A DNA stretch of 64,000 nt from Pyricularia pennisetigena (taxonomy: Eukaryota; Ascomycota; Sordariomycetes; Magnaporthales; Pyriculariaceae). The stretch covers positions 3,348,953-3,412,952 of the forward strand of contig NC_043741.1 in assembly GCF_004337985.1 (NCBI RefSeq). The letters are read 5' to 3'. The notes under the pieces were generated by a model that saw nothing but the letters and a program-made list of their open reading frames with translations, was not told the origin of the DNA and did no database searches. A program made the translations under genes and the position numbers. Shown here piece by piece: positions 23,706-35,806 of this stretch (position 1 is its first letter; each line of letters begins with the position of its first letter).

Positions 23706-26700
23706 ATGGACGCACCCGAGGAAGATCTGGACATCAAGCTCCAGAAGATCTCGGGCGACCTTATCGCCGATTTTGACCGCTCCCTGCGGCCGCTGCTACG
23801 GCGTGCCGACGGCACAGTGCGAAGCCGGGTCCGAACCCGCGAGGCGCTCCGCCTGACCATCTCGCTGCTCGACCCGTTCCAGGAGCTGCCGCAGCTCCTG
23901 GATCCGTACCTGGCCGGCTGGTCGCAAGCCCTGGCCGATGCGTTTCTCGAGTACTACGACCGCCGCCGCCGCCGGTCCACCGCCGCGCACAACAAGGCGG
24001 CGGGGCAGGAGGGGCATCTCATGTCCCTCCCTGCCGCCGTCTGCAGGATCATGTACACGCTGTGCAAGATCCGTGGGGAAAAGGTCGTCGTGAGGCTGCT
24101 GAGCGTCGAGACGAGGTACTTGGAGCTGCTTCTTTCCGTGCTGGAGGAGTCCGAGAGGGCGGCGGCGGCGGCGGTGGCTGCTGCTCCAAATGACACCGGG
24201 TTCGGCTCGCCAGAGAATAGCAAATCCGAGTCTGACATCTCAAGACTCTGGACGTGGGAGGAACGCTACGTCGTATTACTGTGGCTATCCCACCTCTTCC
24301 TTGCCCCCTTCGACCTGGCGTCCATCTCCTCTGTTGACCTGCACGACGATGAACTGCCCGAGATTCCTGGACTTCAGTGGCCGCCCAACGTCCCCGGGAT
24401 CGCATTGCGGGTGCTCCCAATGGCCATCAAGTACCTTGGTTCGCCAGGAAAGGAGAGGGACGCGGCAAAGGCTCTCCTGGTGAGGATAGCCATGCGCAGA
24501 GACATGCAGGAGCTCGGAATACTCCATGCCCTCCTACAATGGGCGCTCTTTGCGCTACGGCCCAGCACCAAGGGCGCCGGCGGGGCTGCCGCATCACCCT
24601 ACTACTACATCGGTGTGCTATCGTTTCTTGCCGGCCTGCTGGCTTCCTCTGCGGACACGTCCGACATGGACAGATACCTCAAGACGGTCTTCTACACAAC
24701 GTACAACATTTCTTCCAATTCGGATGATGTTTCAAAGCTGATTGCATCCTCGGCCCTCGCTCGCAAGATAATTATCAAGATTGTGCGGTCCATTGCAATT
24801 CTGGTTCTGCGCAGGACGTCTACCTCGACTGCCGCCTCGCTCATGGACGACAAGGCCAACACCGTCTTGGTGGAGACAGCTGTTGGACATGCGCTGGATT
24901 TGCTTTCTGACAATGACACTCCCGTCAGGTTTGCGGCTAGCAAAGCGCTGAGCGTCATCACTCTACGGCTGGAACCGGAGCTCGCATCGCAGGTTGTCGA
25001 CGCAGTCTTGGAGGCCCTGGAACGCAACGTCTTGTGGGTAAAGAGCCCGGGCTCAGGAAGTGGTGACGCTACAACCCCAGCGCGACGGACACGCGACATG
25101 TCACTGGTTGACCCCCTCGAATGGCACGGTCTGATGCTCTCCCTGTCGCACCTACTGTATCGCCGTTCGCCTCCCGCCGAGAACCTGGCCAAGATCATCC
25201 AGGCATTGCTTACAGGCCTCTCGTTCGAGCGCCGTGGAACATCCGGTGCACCTATGGGCACAAACGTCAGGGACGCAGCTTGTTTTGGCATCTGGGCACT
25301 TGCCCGGCGGTACACAACAGTAGAGCTACTCGCCGTCCCCGTCGACTCGTTCTGTCCCAGTGCACCGCACGGCAGACCACCGTCCGTCATCCAGGTCCTT
25401 GCCACGCAGCTCACGGTCACCGCTTCCCTCGACCCGTCCGGCAACATCCGCCGCGGCTCCTCGGCGGCCCTCCAGGAGCTGGTGGGTCGCCACCCCGACA
25501 CCGTCGAGCAGGGCATCTGGCTCGTCCAGACGGTCGACTACCACGCCGTGGCCTTGCGATCGCGCGCCACCTCCAAGGTCTCTCTCGGAGCGACAAGGCT
25601 CTCGGATCGTTATGGCGATGCGGTCCTGGAGGCGCTCCTCGGCTGGAGGGGTATCGGCGATGGCGACGCCGCGGCGCGCCGTGTGGCTGGCTCTACGTTT
25701 GGGACGGTCACGAGGGAGCTGGCTGTGTCCGGGACGGCGGGCGCAAAGCCGCTCGACAGAGTTCAGCGATCCATCGACAATCTTTTTGACCGGATCAGCG
25801 AGCTCCAGAACCGAGAAGTCGAGGAGCGGCATGGCTTGCTGCTCAGCCTTGCAGCTGTCCTTGACACCATCCCGGAGCTGCTCGGAGATGGACTCGGAGC
25901 TTTTACGACGCTGGCTGGCCACACCTTGCAAAGGCTTGCGACGCTGTTGGACGTCTGTGTCAAAACCAATTTTCGTCGCCCGGAGCTCGTTGCTGAGGCA
26001 GCCAGCCTGTTGATTGTGTCTTCGTTCCCACTACTTCAGATAGTTGCTACAGATCCGACAGTGGCTCATGGAGAAACATCACTAAAGTTGCTGCCTGGCG
26101 CTTACGTTGCCACCCCCGCATTTTCGGCAGACGAGTTGATATCAATCAAAAAGACGGTCAAAGAGGCTAGATCCAAACACACACAGGATACATGTTTACA
26201 CGAATACCTGCTGGTTGTTCAAGCAGCTGTGAACGAATGGCTAGGGCGTTCAGAGCAAGAAGTCATCGATGCTGCATCTGTGGCATCACTAATATTACTG
26301 ATATTCCTTGGTGATGGTGAGCGGGGAGAGTTGGAAAGCGCCAAGAGCCTGCTTGCCAAATGGGCACAGCTGGCACGTCAAAAGCCAACCTCGTCTCGGG
26401 CAGGCATTGGGGCCGGATACTTTTTCGCCTTGACCATGGCCCACCGTGTGATTCCCCGTCCGGGCCCTCAACCTACAGAGGCATGGGATGCCGATGCCAC
26501 ATCTAGCCTTATCACGGGGCCACTGGTGGATCGTTGGAGGGCGGATGCCAGCACGGAGGTGCGCGTCGCCATCCTCCAGAGCCTGACGGGATCAGGGAGC
26601 AGTTTGTTGCGAGATAACATGTCAACACTGTTGGTTCTCGTCACGGAAGGTCTAGATGACTACACCGTCACCGCTCGCGGAGATGTGGGATCCCATGTGC

Positions 26701-27782
26701 GGCTGCAGGCCATCAAGGTCACCAAGGGGCTCTGGAAAGCCATCGAGGGATCAAGTCCGGGCGACGAGAAGCTCGAGGTTGCGTTCCTGACCCTGTTTCC
26801 CAAGATTCTGCGGCTGTCGGCGGAAAAGTTAGACAAGGTGCGAGCCGAAGCGCAGACTACATTGGCGTTGGCCCTGAACGAGAGGTAAGCAAGATGACTT
26901 TTTGCTGAGCGCAGTAGGACGGTCACTTGAATTAACACCGACACACACACACACACAAAAAAAAATTATAGCTGGGCTCTCAAGCTCCGGAGATCAACCT
27001 ACTCCTCTCGTCCATACCACAGCTTCCTCCTCAACCTACCCACCACCACCTCTGAGCGGCTGCACGCGTCCGTCTCGGCCGCGCCGGCGCTCGTCGACAC
27101 GGACGGGTCCCGGTGGATGGAGGAGCTGATGACGGGGTACGTGACGTCGGCCGACGCGGGGCACGAGGACCTCGTCATCGCCAGCCGCGGCGCGCTCGCG
27201 ACCTACTGCGCGCGGTCCCAGGAGAACCTCGACCGGGCGTGCGGGGCCCTGGCGCGCTGTCTCGCCAGGCTCTCGCGGCAGCAGCCGCAGCCGGACCGCG
27301 TCGTCGTCCCCATGCTTAACGTCACGGCGTTCCTGTTCCACGTCGGCGTCTTTTCGCGCTGCAGGGATGTCGACTACAAGGCGCTGTGCCTCGCCGTCCA
27401 GCGCTGCGGGTACAAGACGGGCAACGTGCGCAAGCTCGAGGCCTGCGTCAGGGTCTACGGCGCCGTGGCGGGTATGGGGGTGCAGGGGGAAGGAGAGCGG
27501 CAGCAGCAGCAGCAACAACATCAACGTCAAGGTCAACAGCAAATGGAAGGCGTGCGCGAGGCGAGAAAGAGGCTCGGGGCGCTCCTGCTGCACCCCTGGC
27601 CGAGGGTTAGGAGCTTCGTCGTGGACGAGCTGTGGGTTCTGCTCTCGGACGAGCGGGACGATGCCTCGGCCGCACGGGAGGGGGGCGACAGCAGCATGGC
27701 GTCGAAGCTCAAGGGTGTGGACTGGGGCGGTGCGGGAAAAGATGCGGTCAAGGAGCTTGTGGAGCAGCTGGGACTCACCTAG
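23706..27782 (+). CDS. Tubulin-folding cofactor D (TBCD/Cin1/Alp1)
   Basis: Cofactor D binds beta-tubulin and works with cofactors C and E to assemble the alpha/beta-tubulin dimer. Two exons, 23706-26884 and 26972-27782, join in phase to give 1329 residues, typical for the family; the 87-nt intron contains a (CA)n stretch. The protein is built of HEAT/armadillo-like helical repeats. Family marks include the N-terminal PFQELPQLLDPYL, WEERYVVLLWLSHLFLAPFDL, and the late segment WMEELMTGYVTSADAGHEDL that starts the conserved C-terminal part. The first ATG of the frame is used; the open frame continues upstream only through non-ATG codons and the poly(A) leader. A glutamine-rich insert (near 27500-27545, CAG/CAA codons) lies in the C-terminal region and is probably species-specific. 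It converges on the rhodopsin-domain gene. Confidence 0.94.
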
Positions 27783-28920
27783 GAGGTTTCTGCGTGTTTA
27801 TCGAAGAAGAAGAAGAAGCAACAAAAGAATGGAGGGGTTGCAGATGGGACAGTGAGAAAATACCGCAATTCCAAAGCGCATGGTGCTTGGCCTCATCTTC
27901 TGCTCGTCTCTAGTCCACAGCCGAGTCCCTTACGGAGTAAGTCTGTTCCCTCCACATCGCTTTCTTTGCGACTTGGCCGAAATTCCCCCTCGGTTTCTTT
28001 CACAATATCCATGGCAATTCTTGAAAGATATCGGTTGCCTGATCAGATTGCGAATGAAGACAAATAAGGTTATTCGTGCACGTTTTACCCGCATTCCGGC
28101 TTGTCTACTGTATTATGATGGTAGGGCTAGTTTTGCAAGCGATCAGACGGACCTTTTTTCTTTTTCCCCCCTCTCTGTTCTCTTTCTCCCTTCAAAGTAC
28201 ATGTGTGTATGTATGGTACACGCTCTCAAATTTCCCTTGCTGGTCCACCGCGGAAAAGGATGGCCCAGGACCCCCCCAAAACGCTGCCGGGGTTGATTGG
28301 ACGGAATATGTGCCCACCTTGCATGCATAGTGCATTCGTTCAAGCCGCCAAGGGATTTATGCATCTTCAAAGTGGAAAGCTGACTAGCCTATCGCGTTTG
28401 TTGAATGGAATTTAACCCTCTTATGCTTCCCCGGTTATTTTTTTTTATCATTTCCTCCACAAAATCATCTCTGTTTTTGTGTGTGTGTTTGTCAAAGCAG
28501 ACAGACTGGGACGGGAGACTCGACCTCCGTTACAAAAAAAAAAAAAACTACTGCATGCGAGCCCGTGCAGATCTTGGTCTCGTGATGTTTACATGCAGCT
28601 CTGGAGACTGTGATTAAAAAAAGGGGGGGCCCTTATGCATCTGTCCGGTTGAGGAGCCTCCACTTCCTGCTGTAATGTACGTTTCCCCCTCCTTGGCGCC
28701 TTGATTTGGAAATCTCAAACGTGCATAATCAAACATACCGGTAGACGTGATTTATACCTACGGAAGACATAACAGACCTGGAACAGCATAATGTCGGAAT
28801 TATTTCTACCTCGATAAATTATGTTATTGAGATGGGTCCTTGTGCTGATTTCCCGTTGTGCACGGTTTCATACGACGATGTATCATCGTCTCTGTAGTCT
28901 TTTTGTCGCCGTTGCCAGTA
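27783..28920. other. Intergenic interval between two convergent genes
   Basis: Presumed 3' untranslated regions of the tubulin cofactor D gene and of the rhodopsin-domain gene. It has short A and T runs and no frame with recognisable content. Confidence 0.6.
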
Positions 28921-30434
28921 TCAGTCGGCAATGTCTTTCTGTCTTTCCTCGTTGGTGCTTGATTCAGGCTTGGCCAAGTCCTCTTGTTTCTCCTTGTCGG
29001 CCGTCCCAGGCCTCGGCAAGTTCCCATCTTCGCTCTCAGCCAGCAGCGAGGACCCCGTGATGAATTCCATCCCGTAGCGCTGGACGCCGGCAGGGCATGT
29101 CGGCATATCGGCATCGGTCAAGGTCTGAGTGCCTACCGACTTCATCCGTGGGGCACGGCGACCACCTCCACCGTCCCCGCAGCCGCCATGACCACCAGCA
29201 TTAGCCTCGAGGTCCGAATCTCCGTGGAGCACCGTCCTGGTGGCGGTGGTCCCGAGGACGGACCTCATGCTCGACTTGACCGTCACGAGGGAGGTCTTCA
29301 TGATGCTGCTCCCAAAGTCCCACTTGAAGCTGGGCGAAAACCTCCTCCTCCTCTCAATCTCCCCGAGCTCCGCCTCGGCCCGGCGCCGCTGCAGATCCGT
29401 GGCCGGCCGGCGCACCCACCCGCCCCGCCTCCAGAAGCCCTTCCTGAAGAGCGGGCTCAGGACCGGGGCCGTGACGGCCAGCAGCGCGACGACGGTCTCC
29501 CTGTAGCCCCATATGTTGATGGTGAGGACGCTCGGGGCCGCGGTGAGGGTCAGGGCGCAGCGGATGATGGCGGCCGAGATGACGAAGAGCCCGCCGCAGA
29601 GCAGGCAGGTGACGCCGATGCGCTTCCATATCGACACGCGCAGGTGCCAGAGCATGGGCGCCGGGATGGTCAGGATGCAGACGTCGGTGACGATGTTGAG
29701 CACGGCCAGGGCGTAAAAGTTTTGCGCGCGAAAGATGCAGCGCTCGCCGGGCAGCGGCCGCACCGTCCAGTTGTTGTGGAAGGGCAGGCAGGTCAGGCTG
29801 ACGCTCGCTATGAGGGCCGCCCAGGTGATGCCGCAGAAGAAGAAGAGGAGCCTTATCGTGCTCTCCTTTATCAGACCCACGGCCAGCCGTCGGTAGAAGA
29901 ACAGGATGCTGAACTTCAGGACCCAGACGAAGCCCGGGTAGGTGTACCACGTCACAAACTCCATCTTGCTGCCCATCTCGAGGATCCTTACGTCTTCGTC
30001 GCTGAGCGAGTCGACCTGCTCGGGCTTCACACTGATGTTGCCACCAGCATAGTAGGCAAAGTAGCCCATGGTGGTGTCGATGGTGTATAAGAGTATGGAC
30101 TACGGCAGTTAGTCATGGGACGGATATTCGATGGAAATATGCAGAGAGAAAAAAAAAAAAAAAAAAAAAAATAGCGCCTACGAGAAAAGACAGGTAATCA
30201 TCTCCTTGGTATCCCCTGAAGCCCACGGTTCGAAGGCGCACAGCGTGACGAAGCGCAATGATTATCATGCCAATCGCGTACCAAGTCTGTGGCGAGATCA
30301 GTATCCATTACCACCCAACCCCATTCAAAGCTCCGGATGCTCATCGCTCCCCAAAAGTCTCTTACCCATACTTCCACAATATAGCCATCGTTTACTTCGA
30401 CAGTTACGGCCGAGCTCGGCTGTGGTGGCCACAT
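28921..30434 (-). CDS. Rhodopsin-domain (PTH11/SAT4-like) seven-span membrane protein
   Basis: This belongs to the large fungal family of GPCR-like integral membrane proteins (rhodopsin domain, SAT4/PTH11-like), of largely unknown ligand. I built three exons: 30434-30366, 30286-30182 and 30099-28921, with introns of 79 and 82 nt. Both joins are phase 0 and total 450 residues. Exon 2 gives the first span and the loop (WYAIGMIIIALR then GYQGDDYL), matching the usual family start. Later marks are WYTYPGFVWVLKFSILFFYRRL, a Cys-rich extracellular loop, NFYALAVLNIVTDVCILTIPAP and NIWGYRETVVALLAVTAPVLSPLF. The tail of about 170 residues is hydrophilic and cytosolic. There is no CFEM domain. The 23-residue first exon is the least certain part. 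A poly(T) run sits within intron 2 on the coding strand. Confidence 0.88.
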
Positions 30435-31819
30435 TCTTCAAGTCTTTGGCGAAGACGATACTCGGTTGAAGCGAAAACGACGACCATGCATACGTGTATC
30501 GATGACTTTCTGATGGTGGGAGGCAAATAATCCCAATGGGGGGGTTTCTGATGGCTTTTTTTTTTTTCTCTCTCTCTCTTTTTGCCCGGGACATTGGGGC
30601 CATGGCCATCTGGGGAAAATTTTCGGCATGTGAGCATGGATGCATTACCATCCCATGAGTAAAGGCAATTTGAATAGTCCAAAGTCACAATCTATGGGAC
30701 TACCAGGATTACGATCGTTGGTGACAGTGTGCTATGGCCCTTGCCACGTGGTGATCACGGTGCGCTGCATTGCTTGACTTGAAATCGAATAGATTTTTTT
30801 ATCCAAGTGGAGCCGGAAGGATAAAGGTTAAAAGTGCACAATGGTATTGATCCGCCAAGTTGAGTCGAGAATGAAGATTGTCTAGCCATAACTCTCACTC
30901 TGTAATTAACAAGGTCGTCCCCCGCCTTGTGAATATCAGACGTGGGCAACCCTGGAACCAGGTGGCATCTACAAACCTCAGCCTTACAACACGAACTCCT
31001 CTGCACGTGTTGCATCGACTACGAAAATAGTATCCTAAACCCACGTGCGTACTAAATAAACCATTCTAGTACAGTTGTAGAAACCGATGCGTGGACCTTT
31101 GGATACCATGAGCTATACAGAGTAGATCTGCAGTTGTGTACTATCGTACTTGTTTTTTTTTTTTTTTTCTTATCCTTCTTCTTCTTCTTAAAGCTTGTGA
31201 CAAGGTAAATGTAAAATAAATAAAAAAAAGTATTTCCCCGCATGTTGCTTGAATGAAGTAATACATACACACAAAAGATACATTCCTATTGGATGAGTCC
31301 TTCATTACAAATTTCAAGATCCGGTTCTGGTACCAGTACAGTCATTCATCCGTTAACAACTTCCTGGTAAAGTGTTGCCTCAGCTGTTATCCGATGATGG
31401 GATTTCGTTAGCTTTTGTTTCCCCCGACTCTAGATAGTACGGTCTAGACTCTAGAAGGAGCTTCTCCAGACATTCCCGCCATCCCTGTGCGTGTGTTGAC
31501 GTGTCTTGGCAGCCTTCCATGACTTGCATCCGAACCCGGGCAAAGTGAGACAAAACAGCGTCGGCAGCACCTGGAGCTCCCTCCGTAAGTTTGACAGGCG
31601 GACTTTTTTTTTTTTTCTCTTTTCTTCTTCCTTTCTGCCTCGCTGGCTTCGCATCGTATATATTAAAAGGGATTAGAGTAAGGAATCCATGGAATAAATA
31701 CGCCCGCGATGACATGATTGGGTAGGGCCAGCAGCAAGCACACCCTCTTTTTTCTTTTTTCTGAGTTGTCAAGCATCCATCCCAAGTCCCGCCAAGCTCT
31801 CAATTACTGTAGGGGAAAG

Positions 31820-31822
<3 letters not shown>

Positions 31823-31860
<38 letters not shown>
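31823..31860. repeat. Poly(A) run, 38 nt
   Basis: Unbroken adenines in intergenic DNA. Confidence 0.95.
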
Positions 31861-31862
<2 letters not shown>

Positions 31863-32699
31863 ACATCAAGGCAGGCAAAATATCATCTCCCTAGGCGAAA
31901 ATGGAAACTAAAAACCGACCTCAAAACGTGTCTCGAAACCCTTTTGAGAAGGGAATTAACGACAAACGAAACCCCCAAAACCCCCACCCTTGTCCCGCCC
32001 CTTGATGGTCTTGGCTACCCAGGGGGTGCGCTCGGTATTGTTGACAATTTGATAGGCTTTGCCACGTGTGAGCGGGCCCTCCGCCCAGCATGGGGAAACG
32101 AAGCTAGGATGATGATGATTGAAAGACAAGAGGATTCGGGCAATTTTTTTTTTCTTCTATCGTGGTATTTGGATGTTTTCTCCCCCTTATCTTTTCCTTC
32201 CATATCATAAACAAGCTCGTGCGTGGAATTAATGACCGGGAATAAAAACACGTTGGGTTAAATACGAATCCTGGGCAGCTTATCATCCGCTGACCAAGTA
32301 TGTACTGCCCACAAGAGTTTTAATTACCAGGCAAAACGAACGGGTCTCTGGTAGTGATGATGGAAATCGGCATTACCAATGACCAAATTTCGACATCACA
32401 GAACCTCGCACTGCTAGCCCAATGCGGAATTTTGAACCGTGCTTGCAGGTTGCAGTTTTTTTCTTGGTTGGTTGTACCATGGTAGGTAATTTGACTGACA
32501 GATCTCAAAAGTCCCGTCCCTCCATTAGCCAACGGACAGGCTGGACACGGCTCTGCAAGACCATCAATAAACAACGTTGGCGTGGACGCAGTTTCAATCA
32601 TGAGAAAGACTAAAAAAGAAGAAAAGAAAAAAAAAAAAAAAGGAGGTATATTGAAATTTCGGAAGATAACTGCAATCCCGAACTCCGCTTCGCTTGCGC

Positions 32700-32790
32700 C
32701 ATGAATCGCCGACCTTCTGACTCGAGAGTTAGACGCCGATCAGCTCTAAGTGAGGCGGTCTACCACGTCCCTTGTTCGAACCTCGGCGAC
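32700..32790 (-). pseudogene. Possible decayed tRNA-like sequence
   Basis: On the minus strand a segment reads like the middle of a tRNA: a D-arm-like AGCTGATCGG, then CGTCTAACT, a pyrimidine-led loop and GTCAGAAGGTCG. However, the anticodon stem has a mismatch, the loop is 8 nt, and no T arm plus acceptor stem can be closed. An inverted pair, TCGCCGA and TCGGCGA, borders the segment at 32706-32712 and 32783-32789. I take it as a relic at best, with chance similarity possible. Confidence 0.2.
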
Positions 32791-33634
32791 CATTTTCTTT
32801 GATGATCGTGTCGCATCCATTGAAATGTCTGTGCAAGTTTGCATTGCTCAGATGCAGCTGAATGGAGTATGTTCGCAATATTTCATGCTACCTTGGTCCA
32901 CATTGTCTCCATTCTTTGATTTGTCCTCTTTTGTTCAAACTGAATCGAAGCTTGCCAAAAGATAAAACGTACCCATCAAAGTGGGCAAAAATCACGCGCT
33001 GCATCTCCTTGATTTTGCTACTTTTTATTACAGTATTTACCACGCTCGCTTCTGCTCGTTATCGATCATCCTACTGTTGGCTAAGGAATATCGTGCCCTG
33101 GAATGAATGGACCGCGATGCCTGTGTTCCGTCTGACGCTAGCATGGCACACGCCTGCCAATAGAATGCGTCCAAGTGTAAATCGGAGGCTGGGCATTTTG
33201 GCGATCGGGATTCGGAATTGGTGGTTTGTTCTCAAGTTGTGTTATACTCCTGGTTGCAATATCTAGTCTAGTCTCCCAATGATCGCCGTTTGGCTAATGA
33301 TTATAGTACATGCATAACTGTCAACCATCGCAGTACTAAAAAGTATATCCCTGATGGATGGTGGAAACCTAGTTGTGCGTTCGCCGTTTGGCCATCTGGC
33401 TCGCTAAAAACGACGTTTCTCTCCGTGGTTTTTCCCCCCTCCCGCTTATTTCCTTGCAATTCTCCGTTTAAGGGACGGACAGCTGCCGAATTGGCTGCAT
33501 GAAGGGCCAAGGCCGTCAACGGGGGTTCATGCTTAACTGAACAACGCTGTACTGTACTTGGTACATTAGTTTTTATAGGAGGGGGGTTGCTTGTGGTGCT
33601 GCTTGTGTGTTGTATCGAGACTTTCTTTCACTCA

Positions 33635-33641
<7 letters not shown>

Positions 33642-33694
<53 letters not shown>
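33642..33694. repeat. Poly(T) run, 53 nt
   Basis: The longest homopolymer in the window, in intergenic DNA. It is followed by an A-rich stretch on the same strand. Confidence 0.95.
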
Positions 33695-33695
<1 letters not shown>

Positions 33696-35601
33696 GAAAA
33701 AAAAGAAAGGAGAGAAGAAAAAATAGATAAATAATACAAGGACTGCATTAGGCCCACCACCTCACCAGAGTGGTAGTCATGTCCAATGGGATGAATTTGT
33801 TTGCTTTCAGCCATGATACGGGCGTAATTGGCACAAACGCATGCTGCAACTAGCCGCTTGGTCAAATACTCTCTTTTTTTTTTTTTTTTTGGTGAGGTTA
33901 AAGTTGAAGCCGGCCCCTCGCTCCCGCCCGCGATGTCAATGCAAGGCGGGGGGAAGCTGCTCCAGCTGTTTTTGAGTTGGCCGCCCGCTCGAGACCGATC
34001 GCCGCTCCTCGAGGTGAAAACTAAAACCCGTGGGATATGCAATGGAAACTTCAGGATCGATTATGCGATTCTAACTACCGTACAGATAGCCACCCACTTG
34101 TTCCTTATGCTTGTTTCATATTAGTTAGTTCGTTCTTCGTTCATACACCAATACAACAAACAGTACCTTGTAAATTCCGTACCCACTACGAGTGTTACTG
34201 AATAGGCCACGCATAGTAATTACCGTAAAGGACCTGAAAGAACGATGTGTGGGTTGAAAGTGAGATTCTTTTCGTAATACTGCTAAATCAACGCACGGAA
34301 TGTGGGTGGGTTGGATGAAGATCTCTCCCCTTTGTCTCCTTAACCAAAGTAAGTGCCTTACCCCGCTGGATTGGTGGGTGGTACGGAAACTGCCGTAGGC
34401 CACTTGGTGCGACTCCTCAATTACGTCTGGCAGACCGCCCTCAGGATCCATCCATGCCAACAACATTCTACTTGCAGACGCATCTCTGCGTGCGACTGAC
34501 CTGACGTGAAGACCAAAACAGCTCACCGCAAGGATGCAGGCAGGCGAGGGCAGAAACGGGGTAGGATAAAAAAGCCTGAGCATCACGAAATTGAACAAGC
34601 ATGCAGCAGCCAAACCCCACTCCTGACGATACCTCATCACCCCTGTCGCCCACCTGGCTCGCCTGATTTTAACACTGTTATTCACCACCACGATTGAAGA
34701 GGCGGCCGGCCGACCCGAAGTTGGCAACAGAGTGGATCAGTAAATGTTCTCGAAACTTAAAGTCATCAACAAAGTCGCAGTATTTCCGACGGGGCACCTC
34801 CGCTAACAAAAACAGAAACTCATTTAGCCCATAAAAGTTTCCACGCCTGGATTCGACTGATAACCTGCCCGTGCCGCCGCTATTTCAATCTCTATTTCCT
34901 CCGTTTCCCCTCCATCACGCTTAGCGTCGCTGCGAGTACTCGAAGTAGAACGAGAGAGTGACACCACGTCACCTCATCGTTGCACACACCAACGACCCTG
35001 CCTCGACGCCAGCCATCAAAACGTCGTCTTAACAAAAACGTTCCCTGTTCATATCCTCCTACTGTTTCGCCCGACATACTCAGGCCCCTTGGTGGATGGA
35101 AGGGGTCGCACAAGAAGCAAGAGTCATCTTGTCTCTTACTTTTTTTTTTGTTTACTGATCAAGGCAAATCAATAGCCAAGAAGAAAAAGAAGCGAGCAAC
35201 CTGTATGGAGAAGAAGCAAGTTGGGGTCAGATCGGAAAATAATCGACAACAGAACCAAAAAAGAAAACGACTGACGCCGCCTTGCTGTTTCTCCGATCAA
35301 CACCCTCCTACTCTACACAACGAAACGCATTACTTTTCTTGACAAGCAGCAAGATTTCGGATCGCGCGAGCATCTACCTACTTACACAGCCTGCCGATCA
35401 AACCTTATAGCTTGCCTCAACCCGTCTAGCCTCGACTGCCACTTGCGCCTAATCGTGGCGGCTCGGCAAGCCACATCTTCTCGTCTTCGTCCGCCCTGAT
35501 AGCCTCCTATATTCAATCAAACCATATAGGGTGCCAATTGGATTCTTGACACCTCTTCCCTGGCTCATCTAGTCTACTGCCCTCGATTCAATTAACCAGT
35601 G

Positions 35602-35625
35602 ATTATTATTATTATTATTATTATT
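35602..35625. repeat. (ATT)n microsatellite, about eight units
   Basis: Trinucleotide repeat about 180 bp before the start codon of the 487-aa gene, probably within its leader or promoter. Confidence 0.9.
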
Positions 35626-35806
35626 CCACCGGCCAGCAACAACCACTGCGCACTCTGGTCTTTGCTGAGAAAGCCATCCGGGCTCGGAACGATTCGCCTG
35701 CGTCCCCCCAAATACCACCGATGTGCAGTACCCTAGATTCCACCTACAAGCAATAAGTTCAGATTCAGCATCCTTTGAAGCTTTCATCGCCTAGGGGCCC
35801 ACGGCC

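Larger units (their letters stand above)
30435..35806. other. 5.4 kb gene-poor interval
   Basis: No protein here is recognisable. It includes the promoter of the minus-strand rhodopsin-domain gene on the left and the leader of the 487-aa protein on the right. It holds an A38 and a T53 run, an (ATT)n repeat, a tRNA-like relic near 32700-32790, and some chance frames of 130-200 codons. Confidence 0.6.

Noticed and set aside
28984..30090. 368-codon plus-strand frame opposite the rhodopsin-domain gene
   Set aside because: It is rich in Arg/Gly/Pro as expected of an antisense GC-rich frame; the minus strand has true membrane spans and family motifs.
32862..33266. 134-codon ATG-started frame with one hydrophobic segment
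   Set aside because: It has no recognisable motif and lies in an unstructured interval. Chance length is plausible; expression data would be needed to include it.
34125..34727. 200-codon minus-strand frame, the longest unexplained one
   Set aside because: It starts at TTG, lacks a convincing ATG near the start and has no recognisable content, so I did not call it a gene.
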